Virus record (IMG/VR): IMGVR_UViG_3300020202_000072 | Span: 1-64,000 of that record | Strand: one strand, 5' to 3' | From: a virus | DNA: 64,000 nucleotides | Part shown: one piece after another, positions 48,868 through 57,022 of the stretch | Numbering within the stretch: position 1 is the first letter of the stretch | Layout of the letters: every line of letters begins with the position of its first letter | Made by a program: the position numbers and the translations under genes | The notes under the pieces: model-generated | What the model saw: only the letters and a program-made list of their open reading frames with translations | Told to the model about the DNA's origin: nothing | The model's database searches: none

Positions 48868-49748
48868 TGTCGACTCGTCTCGACTGGCTCAAGGAACGGC
48901 AGACCGTGATCGGCGGTAGCGACGCCCCGGTCCTGCTCGGCTTTGGCTTCGACGGCCAGACCGCGGCCGACCTGTGGCGGCAGAAGACCGCCCCCATGAT
49001 TGAGAACCGTCCGACCGGAGCGCTCCGCCTTGGCATCGAGCTCGAACCGCTGGTCGGCCAGCTCTACGAGGAACAGATGGGAGTGCCGGTCGACCCGTGC
49101 GGGCTCGTCGTCGTGCGGCACCCGCTGCGACCGTGGCAGGGCTGCACCCCCGACTTCCGCCGAGCCGACGGGATGTACATGCAGGCGAAGACGGTCGGGT
49201 TCTTCTCCGACGAGTGGGGCCCGTCCGGCAGCGACGAGATTCCCGACGGCTACCGGCTGCAGGTCACCCAGGAAATGGCCTGCACCGGCACGGACATGAT
49301 CGACCTGGCCGCCCTCTGCCGCATGAGCGGCGAGCTTCGGGTCTACCGCCTGACCTTCGATCAGGTCCTCTGGGAATGGCTCACTGAGATCGAGGCCCGG
49401 TTCTGGGAATGCGTCGAGAGGCGGCAACCGCCGCCCGCCGACTGGCACCAGCAACTCGCCGGGTCGATCGACCGCGTCATCGTGCGCGGGAAGTCGATCG
49501 TCCTCGGCGACGACGTCGCGGCGAAGGTCGAACAGCGACGGGCAATCAAAGCGATCAAGGACGAGGCGGATGCGTGGTACGAGCGGCTCGGCGAAGAGAT
49601 CAAGGAAGCGATGGGCGACGCCGAAGAGGCGGTCGCCGGCGGCTTCAAGTTGAAGCAGACCCACGTCAAGGAGTCGACGTTCACGACGACGCGGAAGAGT
49701 TACAGCTACGTCAAGGCAACACCAATCAAAGAGAGGATCGGTCGATGA
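48867..49748 (+). CDS. YqaJ-family phage exonuclease
   Basis: The 293-residue product has the YqaJ motifs: RQTVIGGSDAPVLLGFG near residue 11, the acidic CTPDFRRADG, MQAKTVGFF, and the DGYRLQVTQEMACTG segment near residue 125. These place the catalytic acidic and Lys residues of a RecE/lambda-exonuclease-type nuclease. With the adjacent RecT it forms a two-component single-strand-annealing recombination system that can repair or circularise phage DNA. Confidence 0.88.
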   Translation: MSTRLDWLKERQTVIGGSDAPVLLGFGFDGQTAADLWRQKTAPMIENRPTGALRLGIELEPLVGQLYEEQMGVPVDPCGLVVVRHPLRPWQGCTPDFRRADGMYMQAKTVGFFSDEWGPSGSDEIPDGYRLQVTQEMACTGTDMIDLAALCRMSGELRVYRLTFDQVLWEWLTEIEARFWECVERRQPPPADWHQQLAGSIDRVIVRGKSIVLGDDVAAKVEQRRAIKAIKDEADAWYERLGEEIKEAMGDAEEAVAGGFKLKQTHVKESTFTTTRKSYSYVKATPIKERIGR

Positions 49749-50815
49749 GCACCACGAAAACCAAACCCAATCTCGCCCAAGGTGGATCGGGGACACCACC
49801 TCCGAAGGAACAGAACGGCACGGTCGCGAAGCGCGAGCTCGACTGGGTCAAGCCCACGAACAAGAGCGGCCTGGAATCGTTCGTCCCGCAAGTTCGGGCT
49901 CAACTCGACCGGGCTTTGCCGCGGTTCCTCGCCGGCCAGTCCGACCGGCTCATCCGCTGCATGATCACCGAGACCAGCAAGAACCCCAGCCTCCTGGAAT
50001 GCACGCCCGTCAGTTTGTTCGGGGCCGTGATCCAGGCAGGGCAACTGGGCTTCACGATCGGCGGGCCGCTCGGCGAGGCGTACCTCCTTCCCTTCAAGAA
50101 CGGCAAGCTCTCGAAGCAGTTCGGGCGCGACGTCCGGGAAGTGCAACTCTGTGTCGGCTACAAGGGCTACATCCAGCTCGGTCACCGTTCCAACGCCATC
50201 CGCCGAATCACGCCGGTTGCCGTTCGCCAGGGCGACCAGTTCGTTTTCAGCCGCGGGCTTGAGAACAAGCTCGAGCACGTTCCGTTGCGGAACAACCGCA
50301 ACCGCGTCACCGACTACTACGTGGTGATCGAGCTGATGAACGGAGGTAAGGATTTCGAGGCCTTCACTTTCGAGGACGCCCTCCTCTGGCGCGACACCTA
50401 CAGCACGGTCCGAAGTGCCCCGGACTTCGTCAAGGCGAACTCCCCCTGGTACCAGCTCCTGCAGGACGGCTCATCCACCCACGGCTTCGACGCGATGGCG
50501 CTGAAGACGCTGATCCGCCAACTCGGGAAGCGGATGCCCCTGTCCGTCGAGTGGAACATGGCGGTCAACCTCGACGACATGGCGGAGCACGGAATCGAGC
50601 AGAACCTGGGCACCGTGATGATGACGGACGCCGAAGCCCCGGCCGCCCCCGAACCGCCAGAGAAGGAACTGGCGGGTCGCCTCGAACAGGCGAAGAACGG
50701 CTCGGCGCCGAAGGGGCAGGCAGGCGACCCCGATGCGGACCCATTCGAGACCGGAGAAGCGCAGGGCTCGGGCAACATGTTCGACGGCGGCGACCCGCGC
50801 GACAACCAGAAGTAA
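49745..50815 (+). CDS. recT: RecT-family annealing protein
   Basis: The 356-residue product contains the RecT core: ALPRFLAGQSDRLIRCMITE, TPVSLFGAVIQAGQLGFTIG, GEAYLLPFKN and VQLCVGYKGYIQLGHRSN. The C-terminus is acidic and glycine-rich, a common site for SSB-like contacts. It begins on an ATGA overlap with the exonuclease. It anneals complementary single strands. Confidence 0.92.
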   Translation: MSTTKTKPNLAQGGSGTPPPKEQNGTVAKRELDWVKPTNKSGLESFVPQVRAQLDRALPRFLAGQSDRLIRCMITETSKNPSLLECTPVSLFGAVIQAGQLGFTIGGPLGEAYLLPFKNGKLSKQFGRDVREVQLCVGYKGYIQLGHRSNAIRRITPVAVRQGDQFVFSRGLENKLEHVPLRNNRNRVTDYYVVIELMNGGKDFEAFTFEDALLWRDTYSTVRSAPDFVKANSPWYQLLQDGSSTHGFDAMALKTLIRQLGKRMPLSVEWNMAVNLDDMAEHGIEQNLGTVMMTDAEAPAAPEPPEKELAGRLEQAKNGSAPKGQAGDPDADPFETGEAQGSGNMFDGGDPRDNQK

Positions 50816-50948
50816 TCGCGAGCAACCGTCCGGGCGTCCGGCCTGAGAAACCGGGAGTGCGGCGTCCTGACCGCCGAGGCGACGGGTGCTCCTGGAAGGC
50901 ACCCGGAGCCGAGCCGGACGGCGAGACACGAACGAGCAAGGGACACCG

Positions 50949-51203
50949 ATGAGCCAGGCGGCAAAGCACGTGTGCGACGAGGCGATGGAACAACTCCGGG
51001 CCGTCGAGCGGCACCTGGCGGTCTTGCGGAAGGACTGCGGCCAGATCGCCTACTGGGGCAAGGGGCCGTCGGACCTGGACCGCGACGCCTGCCGCGTCGT
51101 CGAAGCGGGCTGTTACTCGATGCTGAGCACGCTCCGCCAATGGGAGTCGCTCCTGGCGGGCGTCGCGGTTTCACTGAGCAAGGAACAGGAGAGCCCAAAG
51201 TGA
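50949..51203 (+). CDS. Small helical hypothetical protein
   Basis: The 84-residue product is helical (HVCDEAMEQLRAVERHLAVL; VVEAGCYSMLSTLRQWESLL). It follows a 133-base gap that contains a GGGTGC/GCACCC hairpin (50884-50904). Its stop overlaps the methylase start. No family is recognised. Confidence 0.55.
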   Translation: MSQAAKHVCDEAMEQLRAVERHLAVLRKDCGQIAYWGKGPSDLDRDACRVVEAGCYSMLSTLRQWESLLAGVAVSLSKEQESPK

Positions 51204-53173
51204 TTGACGGAGAGATCATCGTCGACAGCTTCGCCGGCGGCGGCGGGGCATCGCTCGGCATCAAGCGTGCGCTCGGCCGCGGGCCGGACGTGGCGATCAA
51301 CCACGACGCGGCCGCGATTGCGATGCACGCAGCCAACCACCCGGAGACCGTCCACTTCACGGAAGACGTGTGGAAGGTCAGCCCCCGGAAGGTCACTCGC
51401 GGCCGTCGCGTCGGCCTGTTGTGGGCCTCGCCCGACTGCAAGCACTTCTCGCGGGCGAAGGGCTCGAAGCCCGTCGAGAAGAACATCCGCTCGCTCGCCT
51501 GGGTGGTTGTCCGCTGGGCCGAGCAGTGCGAGCCGCGGGTGATCGTCCTGGAAAACGTCCGGGAGTTCGAGGAGTGGGGCCCGCTCCTGCCGCTCTGGAC
51601 CTGCAGCGCCTGCGGCTGGAAGGGGACCGAGGGCCAGGCGACGCTCGTCCGCCACTCCCGCCGCCGCTGCCCACGGTGCGAGTCGAAGGGCATCCGCCAG
51701 ACCGAACACCAGGTCCCCGACCCCGCCCGCAAGGGCCTGACCTTCCGGCGATTCGTCGGCCGGTTGAAGAACCTTGGCTACCAGGTGCAGTGGAAGGTGC
51801 TGAACGCCGCGGACTTCGGGGCCCCGACCCACCGACGCCGGCTGTTCCTGATCGCCCGCAACGACGGTGCGGAGATCTGCTGGCCGGAGCCCACGCACGG
51901 CGACCCGAAGAAGATCGCGGCGAGCGAGACGGACCTGTTCCCCTCGGCGCTCAAGCCGTGGCGGACGGCGGCTGAGATCATCGATTGGTCGATCCCGTGC
52001 CCGTCGATCTTCGAGCGGAAGCGGCCGCTGAAGCCGAACACGCTGCGGCGGATTGCGATGGGCATCAAGCGGTACGTGCTGGACAACCCGCGGCCGTTCA
52101 TCGTCCGGCTGGCCAACACCGGCGACGACGCCAGCCGGTCTCACACGCTGGACGAGCCACTCCGCACGATTCACGGTGGAGGGGGGAGCCATGCGGTCGT
52201 TGCCCCGATCCTCGCCCACGCGACCCACCAGGGCGAACGCCGCTCGCACACGCCCGACGAGCCGCTGCCGACCGTGACCGGGGCCAACCGCGGCGAGATT
52301 GCTGTCGTCGCCCCTTACCTCGTTCGCGGCTGTCAGACGGGCGGGAACGGGAAGTACACGAACGGGACGGACGAGCCGCTCACGTCGGTGGTCAGCAAGG
52401 CGGAGCACATGCTCATCGCCCCGACCCTGATCCAGACCGGTTACGGCGAGCGGCCGGACTACTTCACGCACGTCTGCGAGACGGAGGCAGGAGACATAGT
52501 CCGCGAATCGACGTCCGGGCGCCGCTGCAAAGTCTGCGGCGTCAAGCCGACGAAGAGGGAAGGCCAGGCCCCCCGCACGCTGAACATCGAGGCCCCGATG
52601 GGCACCGTCGTCGCCGGCGGGTGCAAGCAGGCCCTGGTAGCCGCCTTCATCGCCAAGCATTACGGCGGATGGGAAAACCGGAGCGGCGTTCCAGCAGACG
52701 TGCCGCTGCCAACCACGACGGCCAGCGGCGGCCAGAACCAGCTTGTCGCCGCCAACCTGATCCACCTGAACAACAACACGCGGCCGACGTGCCCAGGCTC
52801 GCCGCTCCACACGGTCACCGGCGGGGGCAACCACGCGGCCCTGGTCTACAGCTTCCTGACTAAATACTTCGGCCGGGCCGTCGGCCAGGTCCTCGACGAG
52901 CCGCTGCACACCGTCACGAGCAAAGACCACTTCGGCGTTATCACGGTCACCGTTGACGGCGAGCCCTACGTCATCGCCGACATCGGCATGCGGATGCTCA
53001 CTCCCCGCGAGCTCGCGAAGGGGCAGGGCTTCGACGACGACTACATCCTCACCGGATCGAACACGAGCCAGGTCGCCCGGATCGGCAACAGTGTGGCCCC
53101 GGACGTGGCCGAGGCGATCGTGCGGGCGAACTGTGGAGCGGAAGTTGAGACCTACTCAGGAGCTTCCCGATGA
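51200..53173 (+). CDS. C5-cytosine DNA methyltransferase with repeat-rich target region
   Basis: The 657-residue product starts at GTG (GTGA overlap). It has motif I DSFAGGGGASLGI, a motif IV variant SPDCKHFSRAKGSKP, motif VI VIVLENVREF, motif VIII RRRLFLIA and a C-terminal motif X-like ARIGNSVAPDVAEAIV. A zinc ribbon (CSACGWKG ... CPRC) lies near residue 130. Between motifs VIII and IX there are about seven repeats of the form DEPLxTVT ... LVAPxL, a feature known from phage cytosine methylases. It methylates phage DNA, probably against host restriction; the target is unknown. Confidence 0.88.
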   Translation: MIDGEIIVDSFAGGGGASLGIKRALGRGPDVAINHDAAAIAMHAANHPETVHFTEDVWKVSPRKVTRGRRVGLLWASPDCKHFSRAKGSKPVEKNIRSLAWVVVRWAEQCEPRVIVLENVREFEEWGPLLPLWTCSACGWKGTEGQATLVRHSRRRCPRCESKGIRQTEHQVPDPARKGLTFRRFVGRLKNLGYQVQWKVLNAADFGAPTHRRRLFLIARNDGAEICWPEPTHGDPKKIAASETDLFPSALKPWRTAAEIIDWSIPCPSIFERKRPLKPNTLRRIAMGIKRYVLDNPRPFIVRLANTGDDASRSHTLDEPLRTIHGGGGSHAVVAPILAHATHQGERRSHTPDEPLPTVTGANRGEIAVVAPYLVRGCQTGGNGKYTNGTDEPLTSVVSKAEHMLIAPTLIQTGYGERPDYFTHVCETEAGDIVRESTSGRRCKVCGVKPTKREGQAPRTLNIEAPMGTVVAGGCKQALVAAFIAKHYGGWENRSGVPADVPLPTTTASGGQNQLVAANLIHLNNNTRPTCPGSPLHTVTGGGNHAALVYSFLTKYFGRAVGQVLDEPLHTVTSKDHFGVITVTVDGEPYVIADIGMRMLTPRELAKGQGFDDDYILTGSNTSQVARIGNSVAPDVAEAIVRANCGAEVETYSGASR

Positions 53174-53745
53174 ACAGCCCCGTCTTCGGCTGCTACCGGA
53201 ACACCATCCGCGTCCGCTCCGGCGGCTACTTCGACATCGCCGACCCCCGGCCCGGCCAGTTCACCTTCGCGGACGTGGCCGGTGCCCTGTCCAAGATCTG
53301 CCGCTTCGGCGGGCAGATCGACCGGTTCTACTCCGTGGCCGAACACCTCTGGCACTGTGCGGAGCAGGCGGCCCGCGACGGCCTCTCGGGCGAGGCCCAG
53401 CGGGCGGTGCTCTTGCACGACGCGGCGGAGGCATTCATCGGCGACGTGGTGAAGCCGTTGAAAGTGATGCTGCCGGAGTACGCGGCGATCGAGCAGAAGG
53501 TCGAGGACTGCATCGCACTCAAGTTCGGCGTCAGCTTCCGGCTGTGGCAGGAGGAGATTCGGAAGGTCGACCGCGAGCTCTTGATCGCCGAGCGTCACGG
53601 ACTGTTCACCGCCGACGACGTGAAGTGGACGGGCGAGGACGAAGTGAGGCGGCTGAAGATCGACTTCTACCGGTGGAGCCCGCCGGTCGCGGAGGAGTTC
53701 TTCACGAATGCGGCCCGGAACCTTGGCATCGACGTGAAGCGGTGA
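53170..53745 (+). CDS. HD-domain phosphohydrolase
   Basis: The 191-residue product has the HD signature: YSVAEHLWHC, AVLLHDAAEAFIGDVV with HD near residue 78, and VDRELLIAE. It resembles YfbR-type nucleotidase/phosphohydrolases that act on deoxynucleotides. It overlaps the methylase by four bases. It may trim the nucleotide pool during phage DNA synthesis. Confidence 0.82.
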   Translation: MNSPVFGCYRNTIRVRSGGYFDIADPRPGQFTFADVAGALSKICRFGGQIDRFYSVAEHLWHCAEQAARDGLSGEAQRAVLLHDAAEAFIGDVVKPLKVMLPEYAAIEQKVEDCIALKFGVSFRLWQEEIRKVDRELLIAERHGLFTADDVKWTGEDEVRRLKIDFYRWSPPVAEEFFTNAARNLGIDVKR

Positions 53746-53909
53746 GGTTTCCCTACTTCTTCGCCTGGAAGCGCGGCCCCGTCTGGTCCGGCCTCTACCG
53801 CCGGCCCTGCCGGGTGATCGCGAGGGGAAGCCTCAATAGTGCCCTGGTGGAGTTCGAGGACGGGCGGAAGTTCATCATCAGTCGGAACGCGTTGCGGAGG
53901 CGGAAGTGA
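53742..53909 (+). CDS. Small basic hypothetical protein
   Basis: The 55-residue product starts on a GTGA overlap and has RFPYFFAWKRGPVWSGLYRR, then SALVEFEDGRKFIISRNALR, a small beta barrel type. Both ends overlap neighbours. No family is recognised. Confidence 0.55.
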   Translation: MRFPYFFAWKRGPVWSGLYRRPCRVIARGSLNSALVEFEDGRKFIISRNALRRRK

Positions 53910-54049
53910 TGGGCGACGAACCTTGTATGTGCGGCCACGCTCCCGAGGAGCACGGCGGCGACCCGAAGCATCCCGGCTCGACTGCTTGTACCGCGGAAGG
54001 CTGTCCCTGCATTTGCTACGAGGCGGACGAAGTCGACGAGGAGGACTGA
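53909..54049 (+). CDS. Small cysteine-rich zinc-binding-type protein
   Basis: The 46-residue product contains eight cysteines and histidines in CMCGHAPEEHGG and CTAEGCPCICYE and an acidic end. It likely binds one or two zinc ions. It starts on a TGATG overlap. Confidence 0.6.
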   Translation: MGDEPCMCGHAPEEHGGDPKHPGSTACTAEGCPCICYEADEVDEED

Positions 54050-54052
54050 CCA

Positions 54053-54187
54053 GTGAGCCCATCCGACCAGGCCTACGAACGCATCACGACGGAGATCGCC
54101 CGCGAGTGCGAGCGGCTGTCGCCGGCGGAGCGGACCGCGTTGTTGCGGTCGCTGGAGGAGTGGGTCGTCAACGAGCTGGGGGAGTGA
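54053..54187 (+). CDS. Small helical protein
   Basis: The 44-residue product is one or two helices (DQAYERITTEIARECERLSP; ERTALLRSLEEWVVNEL). It starts at GTG three bases after the previous stop. No family is recognised. Confidence 0.45.
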   Translation: MSPSDQAYERITTEIARECERLSPAERTALLRSLEEWVVNELGE

Positions 54188-54189
54188 CC

Positions 54190-54486
54190 ATGCAAGCCCC
54201 GATCGGCCTGCCGGCCTACGAGCTCCGCGTGAAGGACCTCGACCCGAAGCATCACGACGAGCCCTACGGCCTGTTCGTGGGCGTCGCCGGGTCCGGCCAG
54301 GTCTGCCAGTTCGCGGCCGGCTCCCGGTCGGATATGCGTGACTTGCGGCAGGCGATCTTGAAGGCGATTCGGTCGAACCGGGAGCCGCTCGAGGCGTTGG
54401 CGAGTGCGCTCGCCAAGGTTGCCCGTGATGTGCAGGCGGGGCAGGGGGCCGAAGTTCAACTGACCGAAGAGGTGAGTCGTGGCTGA
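54190..54486 (+). CDS. Hypothetical early protein
   Basis: The 98-residue product has a beta N-terminus (PYGLFVGVAGSGQVCQFAAG) and a helical C-terminus (REPLEALASALAKVARDVQA). It overlaps the DUF5131 gene by eight bases. No family is recognised. Confidence 0.55.
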   Translation: MQAPIGLPAYELRVKDLDPKHHDEPYGLFVGVAGSGQVCQFAAGSRSDMRDLRQAILKAIRSNREPLEALASALAKVARDVQAGQGAEVQLTEEVSRG

Positions 54487-55594
54487 GAACAGCAAGATCG
54501 AGTGGTGCCACCACACTTTCAATCATGTGCGTGGGTGCACGAAGGTTTCGGCCGGTTGCGCCAACTGCTACGCGGAGTCGATGAGCGGGAGGAATCCAAA
54601 GACTCTCGGCGTGTGGGGGCCGAACGGTACGCGAGTCGTCGCGGCCGAAGCGGCTTGGCGCGAGCCGTTGAGGTGGAACAAGGTGGCAAAGTTGGCCGCA
54701 GAACTATACGCGGCGGTCGGCGGAGATCCCTCGCGGCCGGGACGAGTCGAGTGGCAGGGCAGGACGGTCCGCTTCGACGGCCGACCTCGCGTGTTCTGCG
54801 CGTCGATGGCCGACGTGTTCGAGGACTGGACCGGGCTGATGGAGGCGGCAGATGGTGACGTGCTCCACGTCTGTAACGAGTGCGGTGAGTGGCGAACGAT
54901 GGCGAAGATGTGTCACGGACCGCTCGCCCACATGCCCCTCACCATGCAGGACGTTCGCGCCCGCCTCTTCCGTCTGATCGACCAGACGCCGAACCTCGAC
55001 TGGCTGCTGCTGACGAAGCGGCCGGAGAACATCGAGCGGATGATGCCGCCCTACCGGGACACGCACTGCGACCACAAGCGGTACTCGTGCGCAGACGTGG
55101 GTTGCCGGGGCGGGGTCCGCCCAAACGTCTGGCTCGGCGCCAGCGTCGAGAACCGGAAAGCTGCGGAACGCATCAAGGTTCTTCGCGGCATCCCCGCCGC
55201 CGTCCGCTTCCTGAGCGTCGAACCTCTTCTCGAGGACCTAGGCACGATTGACCTGACCGGCATCGACTGGGTAATCGTCGGCGGCGAGAGCGGCCACGGG
55301 GCGCGGCCGATGCACCCCGACTGGGCCCGCTCCCTTCGCGACCAGTGCCGGGCCGCCAATGTGGCGTTCTTCTTCAAGCAATGGGGTGAGTACGCACCGC
55401 GAGACGCCGGCGGCTTCTTCTCTGTCAGCGACAAGACGAACCACACGATCGACGAGCTAGGACGCCTCGACACAAAACACGGCGGTGGCCAGCTCGTTCA
55501 GGTCGGCCGCGTCGGCAAGAAAGCCGCCGGCCGGCTCCTCGACGGCCGCGAGTGGAGCGAGTTTCCGGCACAGGCTGCGGAGCCCGCAACGTGA
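54479..55594 (+). CDS. DUF5131 (phage Gp37/Gp68) radical-SAM-like protein
   Basis: The 371-residue product begins MAENSKIEWCHHTFNHVRGC, then TKVSAGCANCYAE, the three-cysteine iron-sulfur motif of Gp37/Gp68 proteins. It continues with PNLDWLLLTKRPENIERMMP, NVWLGASVENRKAAERI, VRFLSVEPLLEDLG and WVIVGGESGHGARPMH. The fold is radical-SAM related; the reaction and substrate are unknown. It sits next to a DndC-like enzyme gene, so a joint nucleic-acid modification pathway is possible. Confidence 0.85.
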   Translation: MAENSKIEWCHHTFNHVRGCTKVSAGCANCYAESMSGRNPKTLGVWGPNGTRVVAAEAAWREPLRWNKVAKLAAELYAAVGGDPSRPGRVEWQGRTVRFDGRPRVFCASMADVFEDWTGLMEAADGDVLHVCNECGEWRTMAKMCHGPLAHMPLTMQDVRARLFRLIDQTPNLDWLLLTKRPENIERMMPPYRDTHCDHKRYSCADVGCRGGVRPNVWLGASVENRKAAERIKVLRGIPAAVRFLSVEPLLEDLGTIDLTGIDWVIVGGESGHGARPMHPDWARSLRDQCRAANVAFFFKQWGEYAPRDAGGFFSVSDKTNHTIDELGRLDTKHGGGQLVQVGRVGKKAAGRLLDGREWSEFPAQAAEPAT

Positions 55595-55809
55595 AGACCC
55601 TGAACCATCCCCGCCGCGCCGTCCGCCCCCACGACGCGCTCAACGACCTGGACGACCGGTGTGCCTGGTGCAACCGGCGGCTCCCGCACGGGGCGCTTTG
55701 CAGCCGCGGCAAGGACCCGGTCAAGGGTCGGACGGTGTACGTGTGCGATAAGTGCCTGACGCCGCCGGCGATGGGCCATTACCCGGTTGAACTGACGGTG
55801 GAGGATTGA
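55591..55809 (+). CDS. Small zinc-ribbon protein
   Basis: The 72-residue product carries CAWCNRRLPHGALC and VYVCDKCLTP, a treble-type zinc site. It starts on a GTGA overlap with the DUF5131 gene and ends four bases before the PP-loop gene, so it may be an accessory of either. Confidence 0.6.
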   Translation: MKTLNHPRRAVRPHDALNDLDDRCAWCNRRLPHGALCSRGKDPVKGRTVYVCDKCLTPPAMGHYPVELTVED

Positions 55810-55813
55810 AGCG

Positions 55814-57022
55814 GTGAGTACCTTGTTCGACGCACACCGGCTGACACTCGAAGAGTCGATCGACCTCACGGCCGCGACTCTTTGCGACTACGGTACGCGC
55901 TACGACGTGTGGGTCTTCGCCTGGTCAGGCGGAAAGGACTCGACGACCTGCCTCACGCTCGCGCTCCACCTGATCGAAAGCGGCCGCGTCCCGGCCCCGA
56001 AGAAGATCATCGTCCTGTACGCCGACACCCGGCAGGAGATCCTTCCGCTGTGGTTCTGTGCCTCGCACATTCGCGAAGCCCTGGCCGATCGTGACATCGA
56101 GTCCCGCGTCGTCATGGCCCCGCTCGACAAGCGGATGTGGGTCTACATCCTTGGTCGCGGCGTGCCCCCGCCGAACAACAACACGCTCCGGTATTGCACC
56201 CGGCAGATCAAGATCGAGCCGATGGCACGGCACGTCGAGGACCTGGCCCGCGAGCACAACTGCAAGGTGCTGGTTCTCACCGGCGTCCGTCTCGGCGAGT
56301 CCGCGGCACGCGACAACCGGATCGCTCTCGCCTGCACCACGAACGGGGCGGAGTGCGGACAGGGCCATTTCCACCAGTCGCTCGAGGGCGCGCTCGCCGA
56401 CACGCTGGCCCCGATCGTCCACTGGCGAGTCTGCCACGTCTGGGCCTGGCTGAACAACTACGCCCCGGATTATCGCTTCGGCGAGTGGCCGACGCGGACG
56501 CTGGCCGAGGCCTACGGAGGGCAGGGCGGGAACGAAGAGCAGGAGATCAACGCCCGCACGGGCTGCGTCTGTTGTCCACTGGCCGCCCGCGACACGGCCC
56601 TCGACGCCGTGATCGCGAATCCACGCTGGGCCTACCTAGAACCGCTGAAGCGGATCCGCGACCTGTATGAGTGGCTGCGGGTCCCGGCCCAGAGGCTTCG
56701 GAAGGCCGGAGGGGAGCGCCGCAAGGACGGGAAGCTCGCGAGCAATCAGCAGCGGATGGGACCGCTGACGTTCAGCGCACGCAGCGAAGGACTGCACCGA
56801 CTCCTGAGCATCCAGGAGGAAGTGAACGCCGAAGCCCGGCGGCTCGGCCGCCCGGCCGTGGATCACCTGAACCACGAAGAGACGGCCCGCGTTCTGGAGC
56901 TGATCGCGAACCGCACCTGGCCGGACGGGTGGGACGGGACCGAGCCGACGGCCGACACGATGCTGCCCACGCACTACGGAGACGGATCGGTGATGAACCT
57001 GTTGTTTGGAGAGCCGGAATGA
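55814..57022 (+). CDS. DndC/PAPS-reductase-like PP-loop enzyme
   Basis: The 402-residue product has the PP-loop FAWSGGKDSTTCLTLALH near residue 37, NNTLRYCTRQIKIEPM near residue 118, LTGVRLGESAARDNRI, and GCVCCPLAARD near residue 253, which is the DndC/SspD-like combination of PP-loop and iron-sulfur-type cysteines. DndC activates the backbone for sulfur insertion in DNA phosphorothioation; phage homologues have mostly unknown roles. No DndD, DndE or cysteine desulfurase is visible here. It overlaps the HerA-like gene (ATGA). Confidence 0.82.
   Translation: MSTLFDAHRLTLEESIDLTAATLCDYGTRYDVWVFAWSGGKDSTTCLTLALHLIESGRVPAPKKIIVLYADTRQEILPLWFCASHIREALADRDIESRVVMAPLDKRMWVYILGRGVPPPNNNTLRYCTRQIKIEPMARHVEDLAREHNCKVLVLTGVRLGESAARDNRIALACTTNGAECGQGHFHQSLEGALADTLAPIVHWRVCHVWAWLNNYAPDYRFGEWPTRTLAEAYGGQGGNEEQEINARTGCVCCPLAARDTALDAVIANPRWAYLEPLKRIRDLYEWLRVPAQRLRKAGGERRKDGKLASNQQRMGPLTFSARSEGLHRLLSIQEEVNAEARRLGRPAVDHLNHEETARVLELIANRTWPDGWDGTEPTADTMLPTHYGDGSVMNLLFGEPE

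Noticed and set aside
51113-52930. 605-codon minus-strand open frame opposite the cytosine methylase
   Set aside because: It is antisense to a gene with all methylase motifs; the translation has no recognisable domain.
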